A stretch of 64,000 bases of DNA from Lacrimispora amygdalina (GCF_003432035.1 NZ_QOHO01000057.1:1-64000), one strand, 5' to 3'; counted from the stretch's first letter, positions 26,766 to 34,947 are shown. The notes: generated from the letters alone by a model not told the origin. Program-made: numbers and translations.

Positions 26766-26827
26766 AATAAAAAAAGAGGGACCGCACCAAGTTTCAGTTC
26801 ATTCTGAAAACTTGATACGGTCCCTCT
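26766..26827 (-). terminator. Terminator after the SSB-like gene
   Basis: AGAGGGACCG..AGTTTTCAG pairs with CTGAAACTTGG..CGGTCCCTCT, a long stem with few mismatches. On the minus strand a run of seven T follows. Confidence 0.88.
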
Positions 26828-26848
26828 GTGCGAAGCCGAAGTATTCTT

Positions 26849-27250
26849 TTACTCCGGCAGTGGTTCACGGTCGCCGTTGAGTTCCCTTACGGGAGCGGTG
26901 TCCGTGTCGTCCGGTTCGTGAAGTTGCTGCGTGGAATCTGGTTGGGTAACCAGCCTACAATCCTGCAAAGAAATTTTAAGCTGTTTTATCCGCCCGGATT
27001 CTTTGGTATAGGCATCCACCAGCTTTTGTTTGCCGGTCACGGTTACCTTGCTGCCTTTTTTCACGTCCAGTCCCATGAGTCGGTCTACATCTGCTTTGCC
27101 CCAGGCCCATACCTGATAAAGCTGCGTCCATTGTTTCTCCCCATGGCCGGTCTTTTCCAGCAAGTTGAAACTGATGTAAGGACGCCCAGACTGGCCTGTT
27201 TTGGGGCATAAGTCCGTAACGATGTAGCCGGTCACTTCGATCAGTGCCAT
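26849..27250 (-). CDS. ssb: Single-stranded-DNA-binding-like OB-fold protein
   Basis: 133 residues from ATG 27250 (AAAGGAGTG upstream). An OB-fold pattern typical of plasmid SSBs: EVTGYIVTDLCPKTGQSGRP, then WTQLYQVWAWGKADVDRL and VKKGSKVTVTGKQKLVDAYT. The acidic tail ends DREPLPE rather than the usual DDDIPF. It would coat single-stranded DNA during transfer or replication. It lies directly downstream of structured RNA copy B with its own promoter and ends at a strong terminator, so it is a single-gene unit. Confidence 0.75.
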   Translation of the reverse strand: MALIEVTGYIVTDLCPKTGQSGRPYISFNLLEKTGHGEKQWTQLYQVWAWGKADVDRLMGLDVKKGSKVTVTGKQKLVDAYTKESGRIKQLKISLQDCRLVTQPDSTQQLHEPDDTDTAPVRELNGDREPLPE

Positions 27251-27284
27251 AACACTCCTTTCTGCCATTGGCATTAATATCTAT

Positions 27285-27437
27285 ATAAAAAAGTGCCAGC
27301 AGACAAACCGGCCAAAGGGCGCGGTAATTCCACTGACACTTGAATACAAACTTAACAGCGTGTGCAATGCAGAAAGTAATTCTGCTATACGGAACAAAGT
27401 CCATACCCCACAAGGGAAACGCACAAAAATCAATTAC
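27285..27437 (-). ncRNA. Structured leader or small RNA, copy B
   Basis: Same layout as copy A at 12722-12880. P1: TGTGC (27421-27425) with GCACA (27361-27365). Inside are hairpins TCCC/GGGG, TATGGA/TCCGTA (with G-U pairs) and GCAGAA/TTCTGC. The terminator stem is AAGTGTCAG (27333-27341) with CTGGCACTT (27291-27299), then TTTTTTATAT. The conserved sequence stretches are GTAATTGATTTTTGTGCG and TTGCACACG. The stems differ from copy A mostly by paired changes. It lies 40 bp ahead of the SSB-like gene. Confidence 0.65.
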
Positions 27438-27443
27438 AAGGAC

Positions 27444-27472
27444 AGTATAACACTGTATTTTGTGGCTGTCAA
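27444..27472 (-). promoter_or_regulatory. Consensus promoter of RNA copy B
   Basis: Minus strand TTGACA (27467-27472), 17-nt spacer, TATACT (27444-27449). Both hexamers and the spacer length match the copy A promoter. Confidence 0.85.
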
Positions 27473-27543
27473 GATATAAAACACAATATATAGATTAAAT
27501 CCAAAAGCAAGCGCTATATTTTGTAGTTGAGGTGAGAGAAGAG

Positions 27544-28383
27544 TCATCTTTCCAGCAGTCGGCTGATGCTTTCAACAGTTGCTAGTACATCGGGGAAGGA
27601 GAAGATAGCTGCATAGGCATTCTCCCTGGCGTAGTTTTTCCATAAGGTGGACAGAGCCGGTTCCTCCCGTATATCGGAGAGAATATCCAACCATTCTTCC
27701 AGTTCGGCAGTAGAACCTCGCTTCTCGGCTGTATGGCGGACGGCCTGCTGCAGAACATCGGGGCGGATCTCATCATGGCGCTGACGGAACAGAATATGTA
27801 AATCATAAAAATCCCTTGCACGGGTGGTGCCGATATTACGGCGCAGGATGGTTTCATATTTTTCGGCAAGAATAGTCTCCAGCGTATATGCCATGATGGA
27901 GATGCTCTTTTGTTCAAACAGTAGCGGGTAGTCATAGCGGATGGCGGCAGGAGTGATTTCATCCCCAGTGGTAATGTCGATTTTCATGGGACTGTTGATT
28001 TTTCCATACCGGGCATCCATGTGGACACGAAAATTGTTATAGGTGTCGCCCTCCCGGATAGGCTCAATTCGCTGATACTGAAACTGGATGCCGTCATCCA
28101 CATCAAGGGATAGAATCTCCAGGATAATGTCGGCAATCTGTTCCTCCTCCATCGGCAGGCCGTGGACGGTGGTGTCCATGTCCATGGTGGTCCGTTCGCT
28201 GATACCGATCATGGAGGAAATTAAAAGGCCGCCTTTGAGGATAAAATTGCTGCTGAACCGGGAGGCTGCAAGCCGGTCCAAAATGCGCTCAAACAGGAAC
28301 ATCTGCAAGACTTCCTGCGGCCGAAGGTTTTTGGAGGCGGCCATGTTGCGGATCGCCCCCTTTAACTGTTCCGGTGTTTTCAT
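27544..28383 (-). CDS. abiEii: AbiEii-type nucleotidyltransferase toxin
   Basis: 279 residues of the AbiEii/DUF1814 family. FILKGGLLISS (about residues 47-57) and TTMDMD (65-70) form the GG..DxD nucleotidyltransferase active site. LETILAEKYETILRRN and ARDFYDLHILF follow as in the family. Type IV toxins of this class attach nucleotides to tRNA and block growth, and the system can abort phage infection or stabilise mobile DNA. It overlaps the antitoxin gene by ATGA. Expression should be governed by the antitoxin through the repeats at 28999-29044. Confidence 0.9.
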   Translation of the reverse strand: MKTPEQLKGAIRNMAASKNLRPQEVLQMFLFERILDRLAASRFSSNFILKGGLLISSMIGISERTTMDMDTTVHGLPMEEEQIADIILEILSLDVDDGIQFQYQRIEPIREGDTYNNFRVHMDARYGKINSPMKIDITTGDEITPAAIRYDYPLLFEQKSISIMAYTLETILAEKYETILRRNIGTTRARDFYDLHILFRQRHDEIRPDVLQQAVRHTAEKRGSTAELEEWLDILSDIREEPALSTLWKNYARENAYAAIFSFPDVLATVESISRLLER

Positions 28384-28979
28384 GAAAGTACCTCCATATA
28401 GGTTCTGATTTGTTCCTCCACACCAAAGGTTTTTCCGTATTTGAGCAGACGCCTGGCATTGGAGCCGGTGCGGAAATAGTCTTTGAGTGCCTGGGTATAA
28501 AGTTGCATATCCATCTCTTTTTTATCCCGGATCAGGTCACAAATGCAGCGTTCCTTGTCATAGAGACGGACTGTGCCGCCTTGCGGGGAGACGGTTTCCG
28601 TTTTTCCAACTTCAAACATCGGCGCCTGTACATAATGAAAGCGCACCTGGGGATTATCCCGCGCGATCTTGCTCACATTCGTCCCATGGGGTACGGTCAG
28701 GTCGATGATATGAGGGGTCCGGTCAGACAGTCCCCATAGAAAAAGCGCTGTCCCATAGGAAAACAGGGCCTTGCCGCTCCGTGCCTGCAAAAGCACATAT
28801 TCATCTGCCATACTATGTTCCAGGACATACAGGCCTTTGCTTACCCGGACAAGTTGTTTTTCTTCTATATAGCGTTTCAGCACAGTACGGCTGATACCGG
28901 CCGCCTCCACCTGTGCGGTTGTAAGGATGCCACTGTTTTCTTCTGCAATGTGTTCGATTTGGTTCCATATGCTATCCAT
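28380..28979 (-). CDS. abiEi: AbiEi-type antitoxin/repressor
   Basis: 199 residues from ATG 28979 (GGAGGTG 6 nt upstream; an in-frame TTG lies at 28994). N-terminal winged helix (SGILTTAQVEAAGISRTVLK, LVRVSKGLYVLE), then the AbiEi C-terminal domain (LYDKERCICDLIRDKKEMD). The family is both antitoxin and autorepressor. An inverted repeat around the promoter upstream fits this. Confidence 0.9.
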   Translation of the reverse strand: MDSIWNQIEHIAEENSGILTTAQVEAAGISRTVLKRYIEEKQLVRVSKGLYVLEHSMADEYVLLQARSGKALFSYGTALFLWGLSDRTPHIIDLTVPHGTNVSKIARDNPQVRFHYVQAPMFEVGKTETVSPQGGTVRLYDKERCICDLIRDKKEMDMQLYTQALKDYFRTGSNARRLLKYGKTFGVEEQIRTYMEVLS

Positions 28980-28998
28980 GTGCGCCACCTCCAAGCTT

Positions 28999-29044
28999 GT
29001 TACAATCGTACTTCAATTATAGCATTTATGAAGTGCGATTGTAA
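28999..29044 (-). promoter_or_regulatory. abiE promoter with inverted-repeat operator
   Basis: Two 16-bp arms (29000-29015 and 29029-29044) are complementary at 15 of 16 positions. Between them on the minus strand is TATAAT (29016-29021), with TTTACA 18 nt further upstream. AbiEi proteins are known to bind such inverted repeats and repress their own operon. Confidence 0.75.
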
Positions 29045-29104
29045 ACAAAATGCTTAAAAATTAGTATGCGCAAATAAATAGATTTTATACAGAAAACCGG
29101 GATA

Positions 29105-29713
29105 CTATTCTGGCAGATGGTTCATGTAGCAGTAGTAGTCGTCTAAAAGGTAAAACCGTATTTCATTAGCGTTGGGTTTTTCATAATTCCGGATTAGCCC
29201 ATAAATGTTTCCGGTGCCGTCCAATCCCAGCGGACCGAGCCAGTGATTTCTAAAATTCCCGTTCCGATACCAGAGCAGAACATCAAGATATTCAGCTTCA
29301 GTTACCAGCCCCTTTTCAGCCAGCTGGTATACGGCTTTGTCCTCCAAAATAGGGTGGGTCAGGAAGTGCTGATACAGGTCGTCCGGCAGATTCAGGGCCA
29401 TCTGATAGGTCAAAGGATTGGAATGGTTCATCCACCAGACCGTGATGTCGTCAAAATCCTTCATCCGGGGCGGCGACTCAAGGATCCTGAATTGCTGCCA
29501 GAAGGTACGGACGGCATCCGGAGCAGGTGGCGCAGGGATTTCGATTTCCCGGACATCACCATCCTGAAAGGCAAAGGCAAGTTTGTCGCCGGTGCGGTCT
29601 TCCAGCAGCAGCGCCGAACGGGAAAGGGGCGAGATTAAAAAATGGTCAAGGGCAAACCGTTCCTTTATAAAACGGTACACCTTGAACTGGTTGACGGTGC
29701 GGGGTTTAAACAT
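29105..29713 (-). CDS. Unknown protein
   Basis: 202 residues, aromatic-rich C-terminus (YEKPNANEIRFYLLDDYYCY). CGGAGGAAGTACCC precedes the ATG. No family recognised. It lies just upstream of the abiE unit, in the same direction but separated by its promoter. Confidence 0.65.
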   Translation of the reverse strand: MFKPRTVNQFKVYRFIKERFALDHFLISPLSRSALLLEDRTGDKLAFAFQDGDVREIEIPAPPAPDAVRTFWQQFRILESPPRMKDFDDITVWWMNHSNPLTYQMALNLPDDLYQHFLTHPILEDKAVYQLAEKGLVTEAEYLDVLLWYRNGNFRNHWLGPLGLDGTGNIYGLIRNYEKPNANEIRFYLLDDYYCYMNHLPE

Positions 29714-29788
29714 GGGTACTTCCTCCGTTTTTCGCTTTCTATCTATTGAAATAGAAAATTACAAAGAAACTTCTGCAAAAAGCAAAAA

Positions 29789-30277
29789 TTATTTTTCTTC
29801 CTGCTCTGGGCTGCCGCTGTCTGCTGTTTGTATTTCTTCATAGCCAAGGAAAGCGTTGGTGGACAGGGAGGCGTCCAAATAGGCATTACCCATCAGCGGG
29901 CGGGCATTTTTCTGAAAATAGAAGCGGTATGGCGTGCCAATGGTAAGACGGGCGCTCCGATCCAATAACACCGTGAACTCTGACCCGTTTTCATCCAGCA
30001 GATGAATCCTGCGGTAACGGCGAAACGGCGGCGAGGTAATGCCAGTGCATACCCCTTCCGCCGTTTCATAGTTGTCGTTGGATATCAATCTCCAGATACT
30101 GACGCTGCGGAAAACACAAAAGACCAGCAGGATACCGCCAAGCATCAGAAGAATGCGGTCACCTGCCGCAATGAAAAAGATAAGACTTACAATGACGGCT
30201 CCGATGCCGGCAAGAAGCGTCAGCAGGAATTTCCGCTTTAGGATTGGTGGAGATTCATTCCATCGGTTCATTCCCAT
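29789..30277 (-). CDS. Membrane protein with two N-terminal helices
   Basis: 162 residues. Helices at about residues 17-60 (FLLTLLAGIGAVIVSLIFFI, LLMLGGILLVFCVF), then a soluble beta-rich domain (RIHLLDENGSEFTVLLDRSA). ATG 30277 overlaps the preceding stop (TGATG); GTG 30280 and ATG 30271 are alternatives. Family not recognised. Confidence 0.65.
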   Translation of the reverse strand: MGMNRWNESPPILKRKFLLTLLAGIGAVIVSLIFFIAAGDRILLMLGGILLVFCVFRSVSIWRLISNDNYETAEGVCTGITSPPFRRYRRIHLLDENGSEFTVLLDRSARLTIGTPYRFYFQKNARPLMGNAYLDASLSTNAFLGYEEIQTADSGSPEQEEK

Positions 30278-30972
30278 CACACCCTTTCAAAAATAATCTG
30301 CTGGCGCAGATATAGATTTGCCACGGCTAAAACAACCGGTTTCGTGCTGGCGCTTGTTTTCATCATGCTGGCAATATTGTCGCTGGTCGTATCGCTGTCA
30401 TCGTAAAGTGTATCAAGAAGAGCCTTTTCATTATGCAGACGGTGGATGTCCTTTTCCACACATTTGATAATCTCCGCGGTAGACAGCAGAGCCTGCCGGG
30501 CAAGCTGCATTACCTGTGTTTCCTCTGACGTGCGGTTGTCTTTTTGGAATAGTTTACGGGCAGCGGAAAAAGACACATGTTCAAGAAGCGTCAGTTTTAG
30601 GAAGGTCAGACAGCGTAGGCCGAAGCTGCCGTCTGCCGGTATAATATTGAGAGAACCCAACAGATCATAAAGGGCATCGTATTCCGTCTCTCCGCTTCCG
30701 GAAATGAGCAGACCACGGGTCAGCAGGCGTTCTACACACATCTCCCAAGACCGATCTGATGAAAAACAGGCACAGGCCGCCGTCTTTTCATAGGCTGCGC
30801 CGATTTCCTCTCGTTTTGAGATGCGCCAGTTTAAACTGGTCCAGAGAACCATTTCCTGCATATCCATCAGATACTCCTGACCGCCCAGCAGGATAACCGG
30901 GCAGGAGCGACCACAACCGTTTGTCCTGCGGACAAAGCGGCCGATGGCGGTATAGAGTGTTTTTCTTGTCAT
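30277..30972 (-). CDS. Unknown protein
   Basis: 231 residues, helical, with CVERLLTRGLLISGSGETEY in the middle that could be part of a winged helix. AAAAGGAGG precedes ATG 30972. Coupled to the membrane protein downstream. No family recognised. Confidence 0.65.
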   Translation of the reverse strand: MTRKTLYTAIGRFVRRTNGCGRSCPVILLGGQEYLMDMQEMVLWTSLNWRISKREEIGAAYEKTAACACFSSDRSWEMCVERLLTRGLLISGSGETEYDALYDLLGSLNIIPADGSFGLRCLTFLKLTLLEHVSFSAARKLFQKDNRTSEETQVMQLARQALLSTAEIIKCVEKDIHRLHNEKALLDTLYDDSDTTSDNIASMMKTSASTKPVVLAVANLYLRQQIIFERV

Positions 30973-31032
30973 AGATGAAAACCTCCTTTTCTATTTATCT
31001 TTTACGATTTATACCGGCCGCTTTTCAACAAA

Positions 31033-31611
31033 TCAATACAAACCTGCCAGGAAAGCCGGGTCATTCCGCAGCTTTTGCGCCGAGCGGGAGATCCAGGCTC
31101 CCACATGGGAGGGTGGGACATCATAGAGAGCGGCGATTTCTGTAATGCTATAGCCACGGATTTTTAAAGCCAATGCTTCGATGCCTAGCCGGGCAACGCC
31201 GTGGTATGCCGCTTTTCTGGAATCCAGAAGATCCAGTGTCTCCAAAAAAGAGATATCGAAAGCGGAACCATCCATTGTACTGCGCTCAATCGCACCCTGT
31301 AGCAGTTCGCCGTTGTCGCCTACATCCAAATATACGAAGTGCTTTTCCTTGTCGCATCGGCGGCGGCAATAAGAAATCAAGCCGTTCCGGATGACCTTTT
31401 TAGCGTAAGTCGGAAACAAGGAAAGGGAGGGATCATAGGAGCTTGCCGCCTTGCACAGCCAGATACATCCTTCCTGATACAAATCTTCGTAGGACATCCC
31501 TAATATGGTGCAATTGACATGGATGTTCTTTACAATAACCCAATGCACAATCGAAAGGTTGGATTCTACTAGACATTGCTGTTTCATCGTTAATTTCATG
31601 TTTTTTTGCAT
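31033..31611 (-). CDS. Sigma-70-family factor
   Basis: 192 residues. Region 2: SYEDLYQEGCIWLCKAASSY and FPTYAKKVIRNGLISYCRRR. Region 4: ALALKIRGYSITEIAALYDV with SHVGAWISRSAQKL. It is the second full sigma-like factor on the element and may read the unusual shared promoters of the pilus and transfer operons; this is a guess. GTGAGGTGAACTTAA precedes the ATG. Confidence 0.85.
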   Translation of the reverse strand: MQKNMKLTMKQQCLVESNLSIVHWVIVKNIHVNCTILGMSYEDLYQEGCIWLCKAASSYDPSLSLFPTYAKKVIRNGLISYCRRRCDKEKHFVYLDVGDNGELLQGAIERSTMDGSAFDISFLETLDLLDSRKAAYHGVARLGIEALALKIRGYSITEIAALYDVPPSHVGAWISRSAQKLRNDPAFLAGLY

Positions 31612-31628
31612 TTAAGTTCACCTCACTT

Positions 31629-32042
31629 TCAGGCCGATAATAGCCGGGGCAGCTTCATGGCCTGCCGGCATGCCGCGATGACCTGTTCACACTGCTCTGC
31701 GGAGAACCGGCCAATGTGGGCCTCTTCTCGGCTAAGGCCAAGCTGCATTTGGAGCCAGAGATAGACCGCCCATGTTTCCATGTGGCCGTGTCGCTGGAAT
31801 GCAGATAGTGCCCGGTGGGCCATAATTCGCTTGTGGCGCAGGTCGCCGTTTGCCAACGTTCCCATGGGTAGCAGGCTGGACTTATGGGCACTTACATAGG
31901 CATCGCAGGCTGGCCAGTTGGTACACAGATAAAGATGCCGGCCTTTTTCTTTCAGGGTTGAGCCATAGACTACGCTGGCAGGGCGCAGGATGGCTTTTGC
32001 CTTGCAATAAGGACATTCAATTTGGATTTTCATCTTTTTCAT
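31629..32042 (-). CDS. DUF3268-like zinc-finger protein
   Basis: 137 residues from ATG 32042 (GGAGGTG 9 nt upstream); the ATG at 32060 would place that site inside the gene. CPYCKAKAILRPASVVYG and LYLCTNWPACDAYVSAH give four Cys for one zinc, as in the DUF3268 family of mobile elements. The C-terminal part is helical. Three 11-bp-spaced repeats lie directly upstream (32059-32088). Confidence 0.75.
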   Translation of the reverse strand: MKKMKIQIECPYCKAKAILRPASVVYGSTLKEKGRHLYLCTNWPACDAYVSAHKSSLLPMGTLANGDLRHKRIMAHRALSAFQRHGHMETWAVYLWLQMQLGLSREEAHIGRFSAEQCEQVIAACRQAMKLPRLLSA

Positions 32043-32058
32043 AAATTCATTCACCTCC

Positions 32059-32088
32059 ATTACGTACCGATTACGGCAGAATTACGTC
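32059..32088. repeat. Three ATTACGTC-type direct repeats, 11-bp period
   Basis: Plus strand ATTACGTA (32059-32066), ATTACGGC (32070-32077), ATTACGTC (32081-32088), one per helical turn. The same unit occurs five times at 48073-48142 on the other strand. A protein-binding array is likely. Confidence 0.6.
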
Positions 32089-32451
32089 TTATAAGCTATT
32101 TGAAAGATCGTTTTGACAGCAGAAGACGTTACATAGCTGCATAAGCGCACATTCCCGGCTGGATTCGGTATGCCACTCGACGTATTGGCAGTAGGCAGCT
32201 TCAAACGCTTGACGTTCCAAAATGCCACGGCATTCTGTGGCGTCTACGGTTTCTCCGGTAAGCCGGGATATTTCGGACACCGATGCCAGAAGGGGCTTTC
32301 CCTCTGCGTCTGCCGCCAATAAATAGCCCTGACAGGATTGCGAAACTTCACAGGGACAAGTGGCGCAGCGGCACTGGATAAACAATGCGTTGCGCCAGTT
32401 CCCCTGCACAGCTCGCAGGAAAGGATAAAAACTGCACGGATGCTGATTCAT
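32089..32451 (-). CDS. Unknown Cys-rich protein
   Basis: 120 residues with ten Cys, including CRCATCPCEVSQSCQGYLLA, a likely metal or Fe-S site. TGGAGGTGAAAGC precedes the ATG. Not recognised. Downstream of the Flp-like pilin gene beyond a terminator. Confidence 0.65.
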   Translation of the reverse strand: MNQHPCSFYPFLRAVQGNWRNALFIQCRCATCPCEVSQSCQGYLLAADAEGKPLLASVSEISRLTGETVDATECRGILERQAFEAAYCQYVEWHTESSRECALMQLCNVFCCQNDLSNSL

Positions 32452-32485
32452 GCTTTCACCTCCATTAGTCGTTTTTTGAAAATGT

Positions 32486-32523
32486 AAAAAAGGGGACCAG
32501 CCGCAGTGTGCGGACTGATCCCC
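32486..32523 (-). terminator. Terminator after the Flp-like pilin gene
   Basis: GGGGATCAGTCCGCA pairs with TGCGGCTGGTCCCC on the minus strand, with a run of six T. Confidence 0.85.
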
Positions 32524-32535
32524 ATTGGATGGTAC

Positions 32536-32757
32536 TTATTTGAACAAGCTCTCAATTACCTGGGTGATGCGGGGGATAACCGTATCGTTGAAAATCAGGG
32601 TCAGGGCTGCCAGCAGCAGGGCGCCCAGAACCACGGCAATGATGATTTTTACCGCGTCGCTGATATAGAAGTTGCCACGCTGGTTGGACAACGCAGTGCG
32701 GGCACGCAGGCAGAGCAGATTGGACTTGTTTTGGATTCGATGGATCATTTTCTTCAT
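32536..32757 (-). CDS. Flp/pilin-like small protein (DUF6133-like)
   Basis: 73 residues from ATG 32757 (AGGAGGTTTCACC upstream). Basic N-terminus, then NQRGNFYISDAVKIIIAVVL and a hydrophobic helix: the layout of a class III (Flp) prepilin cut after Gly. It matches my memory of DUF6133, found on Clostridia ICEs. Closely follows the Tad genes and is bounded by terminators on both sides, so it is expressed separately, as major pilins often are. Inferred to be the shaft subunit of the Tad pilus. Confidence 0.7.
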   Translation of the reverse strand: MKKMIHRIQNKSNLLCLRARTALSNQRGNFYISDAVKIIIAVVLGALLLAALTLIFNDTVIPRITQVIESLFK

Positions 32758-32792
32758 GGTGAAACCTCCTGTTATTGATAAAATTTGATTAT

Positions 32793-32850
32793 AAAAAACA
32801 GCCTGACACACCGTCAGGAACGTCTGGCGGGGCGAATCAGGCTGTTTTTT
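32793..32850. terminator. Bidirectional terminator ahead of the pilin gene
   Basis: AAAAAACAGCCTGA (32793-32806) pairs with TCAGGCTGTTTTTT (32837-32850): 14 perfect pairs. Confidence 0.88.
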
Positions 32851-32963
32851 ATGGAACGTGGCCGGTCCGGATAGGGCTTGGGACGTTGGCGCAGGAGCCA
32901 GCGAAACCGCTGTTTTCCTTCCTTCTTGGAGCCGGGCGGAAGATGATTCTTGTTTTTCTTCAT
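32814..32963 (-). CDS. 49-residue very basic peptide
   Basis: MKKNKNHLPPGSKKEGKQRF followed by RWLLRQRPKPYPDRPRS and a basic tail. AGGAG lies upstream of ATG 32963. Its 3' end overlaps the terminator arm at 32837-32850. It sits between TadC and the Flp-like pilin. Rich in Arg, Lys and Pro; it could bind nucleic acid or membranes. No family recognised. Confidence 0.5.
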   Translation of the reverse strand: MKKNKNHLPPGSKKEGKQRFRWLLRQRPKPYPDRPRSIKNSLIRPARRS

Positions 32964-32972
32964 AAGCATCTC

Positions 32973-33010
32973 CTAAAAAAAATACCGGTCTAAATATGCA
33001 GACCGATACA
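32973..33010 (-). terminator. Terminator after the Tad operon
   Basis: On the minus strand GTATCGGTCT pairs with AGACCGGTAT, then eight T. It follows tadC by about 130 bases. Confidence 0.8.
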
Positions 33011-33139
33011 TGGCTGTTTGTGGTATGATACGTATTTTTTATGAAAAGCCGCTGCAGTACAAGCAGAAATCACCTCCTTGTGCGGAAACATTCATCACCT
33101 GTTAGGAACAAATATATATAACACCTTGGGTAGGGGTGA

Positions 33140-34018
33140 TTAGCCGAAGAAGGCCCCCAGGCTGCTTAGAACCTCCACGCAGAGAACGACCAGATAGATG
33201 ATCATAATGCAAATGAGCATCATCATGGAATAGCGCTGGATCTTCTTAGGTCGTTTGGCCGCTTCTTTCTTCAGGTTATTTTGTTCGATTTGCCGCATGT
33301 CGAAGCAAATCATCTTGAAATACATCCGCTGGTCATCACCCCGCAGGACACCGATTAATCCTCGTATAACATCGGAAAGCATAGGACTTCCGATGCGGGT
33401 TTCAAAGTGTAGCAGAGCGTTTTCGTAGTTTCCAGTTTTCATGTCGGCTATGGTCTGATCCAGCTCTGCACCGAAATCCTTGCCGGCGACACGACGATAG
33501 GACGTCAGAATTTTCAGCACATCCCGGTCATTCTCCAAGTTTTGTCCGATGGTCAGGGCGAACCGGGGAATCTCGGACTCAATGAGCTTTCGGCGTTTTT
33601 TGACATAATCAAAAGCTGCATAGTAGGTAGAAAACCAGAGCGCCACGGCAAGACCAATTAGGATTGGTACAAACAGCGGCATGATAAAAGCTACCGGCAG
33701 GGCGCATAGGCCCACACCAGCCGCTGTGACCCAGGCTCTTGCGGTATAGATTTCTGGGGTTAGTTCCAGCCCTGCAATGGTGATGGCACGGTGCAGCTTG
33801 TTGCGTTTGAGCCGGTCCAGTCGAAGGAGTGGTGCCAATAGCCCTGCAATTTTTGTAATATAGACATCCAGGAGTTTTTCGTTTTTGATACCTTGCTGTC
33901 TGCGGGAGAGAAGCATCATCCGGGAAGTCTTTTTGGTAGGGACGTCCACAATGGCACAACTGAGGTTATAGACAGCGAAGCCCAAAAAGATGATGGAAAG
34001 AAAGGCAAGCAGGGTCAT
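33140..34018 (-). CDS. tadC: TadC-like pilus inner-membrane platform protein
   Basis: 292 residues of the GspF/TadC class: four membrane helices (two near residues 100-150, one at each end) around a cytoplasmic GspF-like domain (DRDVLKILTSYRRVAGKDFG, MLSDVIRGLIGVLRGDDQRM). With TadB it forms the membrane platform on which TadA assembles Flp pilin. It overlaps tadB by ATGA. Last gene of the main Tad run. Confidence 0.85.
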   Translation of the reverse strand: MTLLAFLSIIFLGFAVYNLSCAIVDVPTKKTSRMMLLSRRQQGIKNEKLLDVYITKIAGLLAPLLRLDRLKRNKLHRAITIAGLELTPEIYTARAWVTAAGVGLCALPVAFIMPLFVPILIGLAVALWFSTYYAAFDYVKKRRKLIESEIPRFALTIGQNLENDRDVLKILTSYRRVAGKDFGAELDQTIADMKTGNYENALLHFETRIGSPMLSDVIRGLIGVLRGDDQRMYFKMICFDMRQIEQNNLKKEAAKRPKKIQRYSMMMLICIMIIYLVVLCVEVLSSLGAFFG

Positions 34019-34947
34019 ACGCTATCACCTCCGTATTCAATGGGCTTGCTGAGTTTCATAATCTGTGTCAGTGAAAACAGGATGATGGCTGCACAAATCG
34101 CCAGAGCAATCTTGCCCGGTGTGGTGAAGATTAGTGTATGGAACCAGTCTTTATTCAAAAAATACAGGAGCGGAATATTGGCAATCACAAGAAACATCAT
34201 GGTAATTGCCTCCCTGCGTGGCCCCTGCATCATAGCCTCCAGTTCCGACTGTACTACACGGACATCCGAAAACTTCTGGGTGATGGTGGGCAGAGTATTC
34301 TTCATTGAGCGGTCTGACTGGCACTGAATTAGGATATTGCACCATTCGTGGAAGACCCGGTTTGGAACTTTCATTTTCAGAGTGTTGATGGCACTGCTGA
34401 TGTTGGCGTTGATCATTTCTACTTCATATACAAACGCTTCAAAATTGGCTCGTACCGGTTCATTGATATACGGCAGGTTTTCCCGTACTGCCCGGATTAG
34501 GTCCTCGGTTCGCAGATACGACGTAGTAATGATAGAGATAGCCGTCTCCAGTTCCTCGTTCAGGTGCTTTTTGTAACTGGCTGCAGTACTGCGAAGATAC
34601 CAGATGGGCATGAGTGAAAAACCGATGCCCATGATAGGCACCATATAAACATTGTCAATTAGAAGGGCCAGGACGGCACCCACGGCAAACAAAATCAGAG
34701 AGAGCCGCTTGACCGACTCATAGCGATCTGCCCGGCCAGTGTCCTGCAAAATCCGTTTGAGTTCGTAATCCTGATTGAAAAAGCCTTTGGCTGGCGTGCC
34801 CATCAGCACGTTCAGTTCGTCGGTCAACGTGGCGGCCTTGCGCTGGGAGTTAAAAATGGCGTCAACAAAGTCACCTGGCTGAACGCCAAACAGTGTCAGC
34901 AGTCCTGCGGAGAGCAGGCAAAAGCAAATAATATAAATCCACTGCAA
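34015..34947 (-). CDS. tadB: TadB-like pilus inner-membrane platform protein
   Basis: 310 residues; N-terminal helix, helices near residue 90-120, GspF-like domain (AISIITTSYLRTEDLIRAVR, NIPLLYFLNKDW near the end), and a C-terminal helix. It starts at TTG 34947, directly after the stop of the ATPase gene, whose last codons carry GAGGAGGTGG as ribosome site. Partner of TadC. Confidence 0.85.
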   Translation of the reverse strand: MQWIYIICFCLLSAGLLTLFGVQPGDFVDAIFNSQRKAATLTDELNVLMGTPAKGFFNQDYELKRILQDTGRADRYESVKRLSLILFAVGAVLALLIDNVYMVPIMGIGFSLMPIWYLRSTAASYKKHLNEELETAISIITTSYLRTEDLIRAVRENLPYINEPVRANFEAFVYEVEMINANISSAINTLKMKVPNRVFHEWCNILIQCQSDRSMKNTLPTITQKFSDVRVVQSELEAMMQGPRREAITMMFLVIANIPLLYFLNKDWFHTLIFTTPGKIALAICAAIILFSLTQIMKLSKPIEYGGDSV

